Of a stretch of 35,014 bases of DNA, positions 1 through 9,259 are shown in pieces; positions within the stretch are counted from its first letter, which is position 1; the number at the start of each line of letters is the position of its first letter. The notes below the pieces were generated by a model. That model had not been told where the DNA came from. It searched no databases and worked only from the letters and a program-made list of their open reading frames with translations. The stretch is from Poteriospumella lacustris (lineage: Eukaryota > Sar > Chrysophyceae > Chromulinales > Dinobryaceae): positions 3,270 through 38,283 of the forward strand of contig SMOI01000046.1 in the NCBI GenBank assembly GCA_008000375.1, in the 5' to 3' direction. A program made the translations under genes and the position numbers.

Positions 1-196
1 AGGCCGCCAAATGGCAGGCCGGGAAAATGTCCGGAAAGTCCTGCAGTTGGGTCGCGTCATTGAAGTTGGCAACCGCACCTTCAAGCAGGCGGATCCATCC
101 ATACGTTGCTCGCACGCGACAAGATTTTTTTCTCCGAAGAACGACTTCAACAACACTTAAGAATCACTTCTTTTGCCTAGTATTAGTTTCGGCACG
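1..196. other. 5' flank of the glutamate dehydrogenase gene
   Basis: This stretch precedes the GDH start codon at 197. It holds no convincing coding exon; the open frames here overlap the GDH transit-peptide exon in the wrong register. A pyrimidine-rich patch (around 124-135) and the sequence just before the ATG are compatible with a promoter and 5' leader, but no named motif is visible. Confidence 0.4.
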
Positions 197-3100
197 ATGC
201 TGTCCTCTTATCGCAAGGTTTTCCAACGCACTGTGGCTGTTGCCCGTGCCTCTAAGCGCGTCCCCTCCACCCGCCTGCTCAGCTCCTCCAAGAGCTGGGT
301 GCCTAGCTCTGAGGACAAGCTTCAGAAGGTGACCACTCAATCATTGATTCATGAGGTTGCCGAGCAGCAACGCGAGCTTGCCAACAAGGTATTATCTATC
401 GATTTCACGTGTATAGCCAAATCAAGTTAACTAAACGTTCTCTGAGTGTAGGTCGTTCCTTGGTTCTTGAAGAACATGCCTGCTGCTTATTTCCGCAACG
501 TGCCTGAGCATCTTCGCCACCAGCACGTCAAGGCTATCACCTCCTTGCGCGATATGATGGACTCTGACTTGTCCTTGAACGTCCGTTCCAAGGATGAGGA
601 TGGCATCAAGCACACCTACATCAACAGCCAGGTCCGCTCCGGCTTGTTGCACTCTCAGATCAAGAACTTGGTTGTTCCTGAGGGTCATCAGCTGTCCAAC
701 GTTGATGTTTTCAGCTCTATGGACGGTGGGGTTGCTTTGAACATCTTCTCCTTCGAGCCTGTCAAGGTTGTTCACTCGCACCCTACCCGCGAGTCCAGCC
801 AGAAGGTGTTCGACTTGATTGAGGAGATCAAGGCTGGCAAGCACAGCCACGAGTCTTGGGTCCCCAAGTACTCTGAGAGCTTCTCCGAGGCTTCCGTCAA
901 TGATTTCTTGAACCGTGTCACTTCCAACTACGTTGCCCAGACCAGTGCTCGTCGTATCCTCATCCAGAAGGAGATGTTCGACCAAATCCGCAACTCCGAT
1001 GGATCTGTTGTCAAGATTGAGCCTTTTGTTGGCGCTGGTGCTGGATCTATGTCCTGGGTCACCATTGCTGCTTCCAACGTGCTCCCTGAAGTTCTTTTGA
1101 GACTTGAGTCCGCCATCATTTCCGCTCGTGGTTTGGACATCGCTCGCGCTCACTTGCACTCTGTTGAATGCCCTGAGATCTCCACTGGTGATATTCCTGG
1201 CCAAGTCACGATCCTTCGTTTGTTGGTTTCTCCTACTGATGAGTCGAAGAACTTGAACAGCAACCCTGCTTTCGCTGAGGTGTTGGCTCGCGATCTTCGC
1301 CGTGCCAAGTGGTTTGACAACTCTACCACTGAGTTGGGCTTGAACAAGCACCCTCACTTGGGTCTTGACAAGGCTGAAGTCATCACTGCGTTGGGCTCCA
1401 TGCTTCACGGTCCTCTCTACAAGTTGGACTCTGCCAGCTTTTCCAGTATCCAGTCCATCTTGCAGTTGGTTGAGGGCAACCAGAACATCGCTGTTGCCGA
1501 GAAGATCGCTGCTTTGTTCTTGGATCGTTTCAACCCTGCCAACCCTCTTCCTAACGACGAATTTAAGCGTCGTTCTGACGAAATCCGCAGCAAAATCCCC
1601 ACTCTTCCCAGCGAGGCTTCCAAGCTTTTGATCGGCAAGATGTTGGATGCTGTTCACGCCACTCTGCGCACCAACTTCTACAACGCTGACCGTTACGCTC
1701 TTTCCTTGCGTGTGGACCCCATGATCATGATGCCTCCTGGAGGACCTACTGCTGAGCGCCCTCTTCCTTTCGGCGTTTTCTTCTGCCACGGTCGTCACTT
1801 CAACGCCTTCCACAACCGTTTCCGCGACATTGCTCGTGGTGGTCTTCGTTTGGTCACTCCTCAAAACTCTGACCAATACGCTGTGGAATCCACCCGTCAA
1901 TACGATGAGGTGTACGGCTTGTCTTATGCCCAGCAACTGAAGAACAAGGATATTCCTGAGGGTGGTTCCAAGGGTGTCATCTTGATCAACACCCCTGCCA
2001 TCCCTGACAGCAACAACAAGGTCTTCGCCATGCGCAAGTCTGTCAAGGCATTCTCTGATGCTTTGCTTGACCTCATCGTCAAGGACAGCGTCTCCAAGCT
2101 TGTCGATTTCTACGGCAAAGATGAGTTGATCTACTTGGGTCCTGATGAGCAGATCATTCCTTCGGATATTGAGTGGATCATCAACCGCGCTGGTCAACGT
2201 GGCTACCCTCTTCCTGCTGCTTTCATGAGCTCCAAGAAGGATGATGGATTCAACCACAAGGAGTTCGGTGTCACTTCTGAGGGTGTCAAGGTCTACTTGG
2301 ATGTGGCCCTTCGTACCGTCTTGAAGAAGGTCCCTGAGAAGGAAACTTTCACTGTCAAGATCACTGGTGGCCCTGATGGTGATGTTGCTGGTAACTTGAT
2401 CCGCATCTTGTTCCGTGACTATGGTGCCAACTGCAAGATCGTCGGTATTGCTGACGGTTTCGGTGTTGCGGAGGATCCTAACGGTCTTGACCACGACGAG
2501 TTGTTGCGCCTCTTCTATGAGGGCAAGTCCATCGACCACTTCAACAAGTCCAAGTTGTCGACCGAGGGTGTTGTCTTGTCCGCTGCCCCTGGCAACGAGG
2601 AGGGCATCAACCGCCGCAACTCCTTCCCTTTCCGTGTGAAGTCTGATATCTTCGTCCCTGCCGGTGGTCGTCCTAACACCATCAACGGTGAGAACTGGCA
2701 CAAGTTCTTGGATGAGAATGGCAAGCCCAGCAGCCCTCTCATCGTCGAAGGTGCCAACATCTTCAACACTCCTGAGGCTCGTAAGAACTTGTTCGAGAAG
2801 GGTAACGTCATCATCGTCAAGGACTCCTCTGCCAACAAGTGCGGTGTCATCACTTCCTCGTGCGAAGTCATGTCGTCCATGTTGTTGAGCAAGTCTGAGT
2901 TCATGGCCATCAAGCCTGAGCTTGTCGAGGACGTGTTGGTGCGCTTGCGCCACCTTGCCCGTCTTGAGGGTGAGCTCTTGTTCAAGGAGTACCGCAACTA
3001 CCCTGGTGCTCTTCCTCACTTCTCTGAGCGCATCTCGATGGCCATTGCCAAGGTCACTGACGCTGTCACTGATGCTCTTGCCAACGTTGAGCCCAGCGAT

Positions 3101-3451
3101 CCTCTTTTCCAGGAGTTGCTCCCTCTCATTCGTGAGAACTTGCCCAAGAAGTTGGCTGACGTTGCTGGTGACCGCATCGCCTCCCGCTTCCCTGTCCAAT
3201 ACCAACGTAACGCCATTGCCTCTGCTTTGGCTTCTCAGTTGGTCTACCAAGAGGGTATCCACTTGGTGGAGGCTCAGCCTTACGAGAAGACTGCCGAGCG
3301 TGCTTTCGCTTACTACCGTGAGCACAAGAAGATGCAAGGCATCATCGGTGACTTGGAGAACATGAACCTCGGTGCCGCTGAGAAGCACAAGGGTGTCATT
3401 GTCGATATCTTGAAGCGCGGTGGTGCTCGTACTTCTTTGGATATCTTCTAA
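197..3451 (+). CDS. GDH2: NAD-specific glutamate dehydrogenase, 115-kDa class, mitochondrial
   Basis: Exons 197-388 and 452-3451 give 1063 residues; the 63-bp intron (389-451) is GT-AG with a TTAACTAAAC branch-like site. The enzyme oxidises L-glutamate to 2-oxoglutarate and ammonium with NAD+, feeding amino-acid carbon to the TCA cycle. The length fits the large fungal GDH2/oomycete class rather than the 450-residue hexameric form. Visible motifs are HGRHFNAFHNRFRDIARGG near residues 505-525, GGSKGVIL near 568 (glutamate-site Lys region), and the Rossmann segment TGGPDGDVAGNLI near 702, followed by ADGFGVAEDPNGLDHDE. The first 40 residues are Arg/Ser-rich and lack acidic residues up to the RLLSSS segment, a typical mitochondrial presequence, and exon 1 encodes little else. 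The ATG at 197 is preferred because the frame upstream has no ATG. Codon use is extremely biased, suggesting high expression. Confidence 0.95.
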
Positions 3452-4114
3452 GTCATCTACCTTACTTGTAGAATAGTCTGTTTTCCAACGATCATCTCCA
3501 TGGTTGTCTGCTTGCTTCTATGTGTCCCCCCCCGCACCATGAGGCGTTAGATGTGCCGTTCTTGGATGTCTCTGTATTTTCTATATCTCTGTTGGAAGGC
3601 GCTGTTCGAAGCGTTAATAGTTGATTAGGTTTCATTTCATTTATCTCCGCTACTTCCCCCTCACACATCATCATCATCATTCAACAACAGCTCCGCGCTG
3701 CTGCACCCGCCTTACACACCTCGCCCCCCTGTAAAGTTATAATTTTATTGAATTGGTTTGTGACAAATTTAATTCTGTTAATCATCCGCCGTTGATCGAG
3801 GTGAACACCTTCACAGAGTAAGTACAAGGTCATACAAGGTCATATTCAGATCACACAGCAGAGGTGCACGGCGAACACTGGAGCAACTTCAACCGCTAAC
3901 ATGGAGTCAAAGCGGTGCGTCAGTGAGCTGTCCCCGTGGCATCTTATTATTATTGACAGCGAGTCGAATCGATCCGTACGAACGATACTACGTCAGTGGA
4001 AAGGAGACCGTCATCAAAATCGAATAACTTATCCAGGAGCTATTGACATACCCATCGGTTGTCTTTGTGAGGCTATTGTCGATTCTTCTGATTCACATCT
4101 GAGAGTGAAGACCA
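3452..4114. other. Intergenic region, GDH 3' flank and transporter promoter
   Basis: There is no convincing gene here. The first part is AT- and pyrimidine-rich 3' flank with a short CAT microsatellite (about 3665-3680) and an AT-rich patch near 3735-3780. Upstream of the transporter lie an inverted repeat GTGAA/TTCAC (3801-3805 and 3810-3814) and a perfect tandem of TACAAGGTCA (3823-3842). A 79-codon ATG-initiated frame, 3901-4140, overlaps the transporter start in another register and may be an upstream ORF. Confidence 0.5.
3823..3842. promoter_or_regulatory. Tandem 10-bp repeat upstream of the transporter
   Basis: TACAAGGTCA occurs twice head to tail with no spacer, about 270 bp before the transporter ATG. 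A short inverted repeat lies 9 bp upstream. A duplicated decamer in an otherwise non-repetitive promoter could be a paired factor-binding site; nothing identifies the factor, and chance cannot be excluded. Confidence 0.3.
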
Positions 4115-5779
4115 ATGGCCGAGGCAGACAGCTATGTTGAAATGCCCGAGAAGCATCTCGTCGATCATTGCATCAACAACCAAAAGCCTAATTATGCATT
4201 GTTCATTTCACTCTGTCTCGCCATGGGCAACGTGGCAGATGCCGTGGAGATCATGTGTGTTGGCTTCATCATGAGTGAGATCTCGTATCTGTCCACTCTC
4301 AACAAGGAACTGCTCAGTGCCGCGGTGTTTATTGGTATGTTGTTTGGTGGAGCAGCTGGTGGATATATCTCCGATTACCTGGGTCGACGAACATGTTTGT
4401 TGTACTCGTTGGGTCTCAATGCATTGGCGGGGTTCTTCTCATCGTTTTCGACGAATATCGGCTTGTTGATCTTCTTTCGGTTGATCGCTGGTCTAGGTAT
4501 TGGTGGATCTGTTCCCATTGTCTTCTCCTTAGGTGCTGAAATTTTTCCCCAAGCGTCTCGTGGTCGCTATTTGTTGGTAATTGCGAGTGCATGGATGGTC
4601 GGGGCGGTATTTGCGGCTCTGTCAGCCTGGCTGATGCTGGGGAAGGACATTGATGGCCACAAGATCATCCCAGGGCTCAGCTGGCGGTACTATGCAGCCG
4701 TCTGTTCCTTACCTGCGTTTGTAGCGTTCATGTTGTCCTATTGGTACGTCCCGGAATCGCCTCGCTACTTGATTCGACGAGGTCTGGTCGATGAGGCGGC
4801 AGAAGTACTCTCCACGTTAAGCGTTATCCAAGTCACCGGACGCCAATTAGCCCACGATCAAATTGCGTTCAGTGCATTACCAACGTCCGAAACTACACCA
4901 CCATCCGCATCCGCATCCGCATTCTTATCGGGTACTGATGGCTCTGCTGCTGGACCATTGACGGGCAAAGAAACCAACAAGTCCGTGATGGACAAAGTAC
5001 GTGAAGACCCCTTCGCCAATATCCGTGTGCTGTTCGTCGGACAATACCTGCGAACCAGCATCGTCTTGATGGTCATTTGGTTTACCTTGTCCTTTGGGTC
5101 GTATGGCATATCGAATTGGATCTCCGTGTTGTTTACCGATGTGGGTATTGGGAACCCGTACGCGGCATCGTTTATCTTCGCCATGGCGAATTTACCGGGC
5201 AATATTATATCGGTTTGGCTGGTAGATTCGTTAGGTCGACGTTGGTTGTTAACCATTGGTATGGTCTTGGCCGCTGTGTCCGTGTTGGGCTTTGCGCTGG
5301 ATCAAAAGGATGCGGCGGTGGTCGTGCTGTCCGCGTCGCTGTTCAATGCCTTTTCGGTGATGGGATGGAACTCGTTGGATTGCTTGTCCGCGGAGGCTTT
5401 CCCCACGCGCAGTCGTACGTCCGCAATGGGTATTTTAGCGGCATCTGGACGATTGGGTGCGATCTGTGGGCAGTTTGTGAACGGAAGCCTCGAGAACAAC
5501 ATCCCCGTGTTGTTGTTCGTCACGTGTGCGTCGACGTTGGTGGGTGGCATTGCCTCATGGGGCTTACAAACAGACACAGCGAACATGGCGCTGGATGATC
5601 GTGACGCAGATGATAGTTCAAATGAATATGACCATAAAGGTCCCGTGAAAGGCTATGCATCGTCGCACCAATCGACGGCGTTGTTCTCTCCCGAGGGGTC
5701 ACCGTCCATTTCACCATCTTCCTCCTCTTCTGCAGTCTGGGCGGATACAGAAAATCCCTTGCAACGCTCCCGCAGTTGA
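4115..5779 (+). CDS. MFS transporter, SV2/SVOP-like
   Basis: A single exon of 554 residues. The pattern of about twelve hydrophobic segments, a long central loop (about 215-310) and MFS signatures place it in the major facilitator superfamily: DYLGRR at 87-92 after the second segment, PESPRYLIRRG at 213-223 after the sixth, and DSLGRR at 371-376 in the second half. The first segment with an Asn-Val-Ala-Asp-Ala-Val-Glu run (39-45) resembles SV2/SVOP-type organic solute carriers. Residues 255-295 and the tail (495-554) are Ser/Thr/Pro- and Asp-rich and probably cytosolic. The substrate cannot be read from sequence. The ATG at 4115 is followed at once by the conserved N-terminus; a possible upstream ORF overlaps it. 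The gene converges on the BspA-like gene 245 bp downstream. Confidence 0.9.
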   Translation: MAEADSYVEMPEKHLVDHCINNQKPNYALFISLCLAMGNVADAVEIMCVGFIMSEISYLSTLNKELLSAAVFIGMLFGGAAGGYISDYLGRRTCLLYSLGLNALAGFFSSFSTNIGLLIFFRLIAGLGIGGSVPIVFSLGAEIFPQASRGRYLLVIASAWMVGAVFAALSAWLMLGKDIDGHKIIPGLSWRYYAAVCSLPAFVAFMLSYWYVPESPRYLIRRGLVDEAAEVLSTLSVIQVTGRQLAHDQIAFSALPTSETTPPSASASAFLSGTDGSAAGPLTGKETNKSVMDKVREDPFANIRVLFVGQYLRTSIVLMVIWFTLSFGSYGISNWISVLFTDVGIGNPYAASFIFAMANLPGNIISVWLVDSLGRRWLLTIGMVLAAVSVLGFALDQKDAAVVVLSASLFNAFSVMGWNSLDCLSAEAFPTRSRTSAMGILAASGRLGAICGQFVNGSLENNIPVLLFVTCASTLVGGIASWGLQTDTANMALDDRDADDSSNEYDHKGPVKGYASSHQSTALFSPEGSPSISPSSSSSAVWADTENPLQRSRS

Positions 5780-6024
5780 TATGCATGCACTGTACATCGC
5801 TGATACGATCGTTGCTGTTGATTGCAACGCGACGTCGACGAGCGACGGTTCTGTCACATGAGTCGTCGAGTTGCGTCGACGGTTTCATTATTTTCCTATG
5901 TTAATTAAATCTGCTTCCGTGTGGGTCCTCTACGGTGTAGTACATACAGTATAGCGTCGCGCTTCTCATTGTCTTGGCCTTGTTATCCAGATGTTCATGT
6001 TGGCTGGCAGATGCTCTTGTTCGC
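5780..6024. other. Convergent 3' region with palindromes
   Basis: This lies between the ends of the transporter and the BspA-like gene. It contains a 6-bp stem with 8-nt loop (CGTTGC 5810-5815, GCAACG 5824-5829) and two copies of the palindrome CGTCGACG (5833-5840 and 5874-5881), which can pair with each other. Possible roles are 3'-end formation or transcript structure; this is inference. Confidence 0.4.
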
Positions 6025-7227
6025 TTACGCCGCCATTGCATCCTCTGTCGAACACCCGACAGGTTCATGAGCATCCAGCATGTTGGCAACACGTGCAGTA
6101 GGAGAGATTGTCCATGTCTGTAGATCTTGATGGAAGCGGTTTGCCGAAGCAAACATTCCAGAGAAATCCTTCACATGACCCACGTCCCACCGATCGAGCG
6201 GATGATTGAAGGAACCTGTGCGAGCAAACATACTCGCCATATCCACTACATGTGCAACTTGCCAACCATTGAGGCTTTGATCAAAGGCCCTGGCTTCCAG
6301 AAACATTTCACGCATGACAATGACCTGCGAGACATCCCAGTTGTCCAGCGGTTGATTGAAGTGATCCGCACCCGCAAACATCAGTCGCATGTTATTCACG
6401 TGGTGTACATCCCATGCATTCAATGGTTGGTTAAAGACCTTCGCATCTTTGAATAGCCAAGACATATCCGAGACTTGCGACGTGTTCCAGTCACCTATCG
6501 GCTGGTTGAAGGTGGAGGCACCGCAGAACATCGCTCGCATATCGTGCACTTGATGCACGTCCCAGGAGCCGAGAGGTTGATTGAACTGCGCTGCATTCCT
6601 AAACATCTGGGCCATGACTCGAACGTTTGTTGTTTTCCACGAGGACAAAGGTTGGTTGAAGATCCGACAGTCCCTGAACACGAAGGACATGTCTTCCACA
6701 TTGGTGGTGTCCCATCCATCCAGAGGCTGGTTGAACGACTCCGCCGAGTCAAACAACGATGCGATCGTGGTAACGCCTCGTAGATTCCAAGAATTCAGCG
6801 GTTGATTGAACGATCTGGCCCCGGAAAAGAGGCCAGACATGTCAGTAACGTTACGCACGTCCCAGGTGTCGATCGGTTGGTTGAAGGCCAAGGCGCCAGC
6901 AAACATACTTCGCATGGAAACCACGTTGCTTACATCCCAAAGACTGATGTTGTCATTGAAATCACTCCTGTCTTTGAACAAAGCAGCCGCGTCAGTGACG
7001 TTGCGAACGTCCCAAAGCGATATAGGACCGAAGGATAGCAGCGCTGATTCATGGCCCTCGGCTGAAAACCACAGCTCAACGGCTGCAACAATATTCTCAT
7101 CATTCAACGACACAAACCAGAAATCTTTTATCAGTTTTCTTATTCCAAACGGAATGTAGATGCTCCCTTTGTCATTGCAATAGCGAAGAAGACAGAGATC
7201 CAACGTTTGATGCAATCCCCCTTGCAT
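6025..7227 (-). CDS. BspA-like (DUF285) 25-residue repeat protein
   Basis: A single exon of 400 residues; an in-frame stop lies 9 bp before the ATG at 7227. Residues 1-89 are a non-repetitive cap that ends in one divergent unit (FGPISLWDVRNVTD). From Phe90 onward there are twelve units starting exactly every 25 residues (90, 115, 140 and so on to 365), with the core FNQPL-x-x-WDV-x-x-V-x-x-M-x-x-MF. This is the Mycoplasma/BspA DUF285 repeat, a leucine-rich-repeat relative that forms solenoids and usually binds proteins. No signal peptide, membrane segment or sorting motif is visible, so I expect an intracellular or unconventionally exported protein. Such proteins are expanded in several marine protists and bacteria. 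The partner is unknown. Confidence 0.9.
   Translation of the reverse strand: MQGGLHQTLDLCLLRYCNDKGSIYIPFGIRKLIKDFWFVSLNDENIVAAVELWFSAEGHESALLSFGPISLWDVRNVTDAAALFKDRSDFNDNISLWDVSNVVSMRSMFAGALAFNQPIDTWDVRNVTDMSGLFSGARSFNQPLNSWNLRGVTTIASLFDSAESFNQPLDGWDTTNVEDMSFVFRDCRIFNQPLSSWKTTNVRVMAQMFRNAAQFNQPLGSWDVHQVHDMRAMFCGASTFNQPIGDWNTSQVSDMSWLFKDAKVFNQPLNAWDVHHVNNMRLMFAGADHFNQPLDNWDVSQVIVMREMFLEARAFDQSLNGWQVAHVVDMASMFARTGSFNHPLDRWDVGHVKDFSGMFASANRFHQDLQTWTISPTARVANMLDAHEPVGCSTEDAMAA
6061..6960 (-). repeat. Twelve 75-bp coding units of the BspA-like gene
   Basis: 900 bp encode twelve 25-residue units without insertion or deletion. The most conserved DNA word is the complement of the FNQPL codons (ggttgattgaa and variants), which recurs every 75 bp on the plus strand. 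Units differ at many synonymous and non-synonymous positions, so the array is old rather than freshly duplicated. Confidence 0.9.
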
Positions 7228-7827
7228 TTTCGTCTCTTACAACAAAGCTTCTTATTCCTTTGTGTTTTATTGCTATCACGATGAAGAGAACATGCATAGT
7301 TAACCTAGATGGTTTCCTTGACAGAGAGTGTAGAGAGGGAAGCCATGACGAAGCAAACTCTCCCAAGAAGACCCGGCGCGGAAGAAGAAACATCCTGGGT
7401 TTGTTTGTTGGTGTTTGTTGGTGTCTGCTGTAAACTTGAAACGAACGACGCTCTGCGGCAACGTGCACTGTAGTGTGTAAACCCACAATAGTGTAAACCA
7501 TTTCAAGCTGTGTCGACCGAAAAATAGGCATTGTCCGAGCATTGGATTGTTGCCTGGACATAGACATGTTGGTTTAGAGTGCCATGTTGTCGCATGTAAT
7601 AATGGCCAACCTGTAAAATGTGACGATCACCAACCGGTGTCGGAGGGTGGAACTCTGCTTCATTAAACATTCTGATAAAAAGGCCGAATTGCTTTTAGCA
7701 GGTTGTTTGTATGAATATATTCAATCATTTCACAAGTCCATGTGTGAACTACGTAAGCGATCGGCTAACCAGATGAATTGGTACAGCCTAACACCACCAC
7801 CGCAGCCGCCGCCACCACCATCGATGT
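7228..7827. other. Intergenic region, BspA-like promoter and METTL18 3' flank
   Basis: I see no supportable gene in these 600 bp. The short open frames on either strand have no recognisable motifs. A direct repeat of TTTGTTGGTG occurs near 7402-7422, and a CCACC/CCGCC-rich stretch lies near 7792-7820. Confidence 0.4.
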
Positions 7828-8901
7828 CTATGATGTATGATAACGTAGCACTTGGATATCTCGAATATTCGAGGAGCCATCGGTAAAGCTATGGGCGGTA
7901 TCTACTGTGAATCGGCCTTCGTGGGGGAGGTGTGGCCGGTCGTTGTACTCCTTTAGAATATCGGCGAAATGAATTGATCCTCCACCAACTCCAAAATAGA
8001 ATCGTTTATTTGAAAGAACAGCAAGGCCAGTGTTAGCGCGCAGATGCCGAGAGAGGAAATATGCCACCTACAATATGTCATAGCAGCCAAAGATGTAAAC
8101 TCAGGGTGGATCGATCGCGCAACGACAACTGTATGGTACCTTTTCACAGTGAGGAGGCGAATACAAGGTTTCGGCCGACAAGATAAGGTCGAATGGTTCT
8201 TCATTATTCATGGAAAGCCAAGACGAAAGAGCCAGCCAGTCGCCTGCAACTGCTCGACGAACTAACCGTTGAATTCGCCCTTGTTGGAAGGCATCCTCGA
8301 GGGGACAGCAATTCAGTGTAGGCCATGTAGTTTCCATCAATACGGTGTCATTAAAGTCAGAAAGCCACAGTTCAGAGTTCTCAGGAAGCAATCGCTGAGC
8401 AACAATCCCTGGTAAGCCGATGCCACAACCCAATTCGAGAATACGTAATGGGCGTCCACTCGTGGACACATCAAGACTGGAAAGTAAGTCAGATCGAAAT
8501 GCGACGAGATACTGAGCAAGATCAACTGAACACTCCCACAACTTGTAACCGCCTTCGTATTGTCCAGGAATGAGATCGGTGATCATGTCACCAACTTTTA
8601 TCTCCTTCTCCGGTCGTATGATATCGATCAAGAAGCCATCACCGAAGGTGAGAGTGGTTCTATTGTTGTGAGGCGATATGCCTTGAATTCTTGCAGATTG
8701 GATGTAATCGAAATGATTCTCTCTTTCGATGAACTGGAGACATTGAGACGGCGTAGGCCCTACAGACTGAACATCGAGTGCAACTCGGATCCACCACGGC
8801 TGAGGAGATGATATTTCACCATCTTTGGGATTATCGAGGTGCTCGGGAGCCACTGGGGCAATCTTTATATCTTCCTCGAAAAATCCAAAAGAAAAGCTCA
8901 T
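7828..8901 (-). CDS. METTL18: METTL18/Hpm1-type protein-histidine N-methyltransferase
   Basis: Exons 8901-8140 and 8067-7828 (minus strand) give 333 residues; the 72-bp intron 8068-8139 is GT-AG in phase 0. Family members (human METTL18, yeast Hpm1) methylate one histidine of ribosomal protein uL3 and tune translation elongation and ribosome assembly. The SAM-binding motif LELGCGIGLPG lies at 155-165, an acidic SDFND at 181-185, and the family signature DLIPGQYEGGYKLWEC at 109-124. LSAETLYSP at about 241-249 and KRFYFGVGGG in exon 2 match METTL18. I chose the ATG at 8901 because MSFSFGF equals the start I recall for yeast Hpm1; a GTG two codons earlier is not needed. The C-terminal tail after the GVGGG motif is not recognisable. 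It shares a 358-bp divergent promoter with RFK. Confidence 0.93.
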
Positions 8902-9259
8902 CTTCACCCTGGAGAAAAGCGTTCTGATAGACTACTTTTTCATCGATGAATGAATACGCTAACCAGCCGCAGGGCATCATGATGATCATGTCAACATCAC
9001 ACCCAGAATCCCAAACATTCTTTTCATACACAGCTGCTGCTGCGCGATGATGACGACAAGGAGGTTGCAAGAGCGAAGAAGCGACGAAGCTAACGGAAGA
9101 AGTTGGATGTTCGATAGGTTTCCACCGCCTAAACAACCAAACATCAACGAGTTGGGAGACCATAGAGGAAGAAAAACGTATTGTATTTAGACTTTTGAGG
9201 GCGTACGTCGTAGGATACCTGTTATAATACCCAAGTTTTCTTCACAGAGTTTTAGAAAG
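8902..9259. promoter_or_regulatory. Divergent promoter region, METTL18 and RFK
   Basis: 358 bp separate the two start codons, so both promoters must lie here or overlap the 5' ends. No TATA box at a convincing position and no named element was recognised. Confidence 0.45.

Noticed and set aside
431-3388. 985-codon antisense ORF as a gene of its own
   Set aside because: It lies in exact register opposite GDH, has no recognisable motif, and is explained by absence of TTA, CTA and TCA codons in the sense strand.
3823-3842. AGGTCA direct repeat as a nuclear-receptor DR4 element
   Set aside because: The spacing fits DR4, but nuclear receptors are an animal family and nothing else here suggests an animal.
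5077-5598. 173-codon plus ORF
   Set aside because: Out-of-frame shadow inside the transporter gene.
6061-6960. Regular 75-bp repeats as a CRISPR array or satellite
   Set aside because: The whole array is one open frame of DUF285 units, with no unique spacers between identical repeats.
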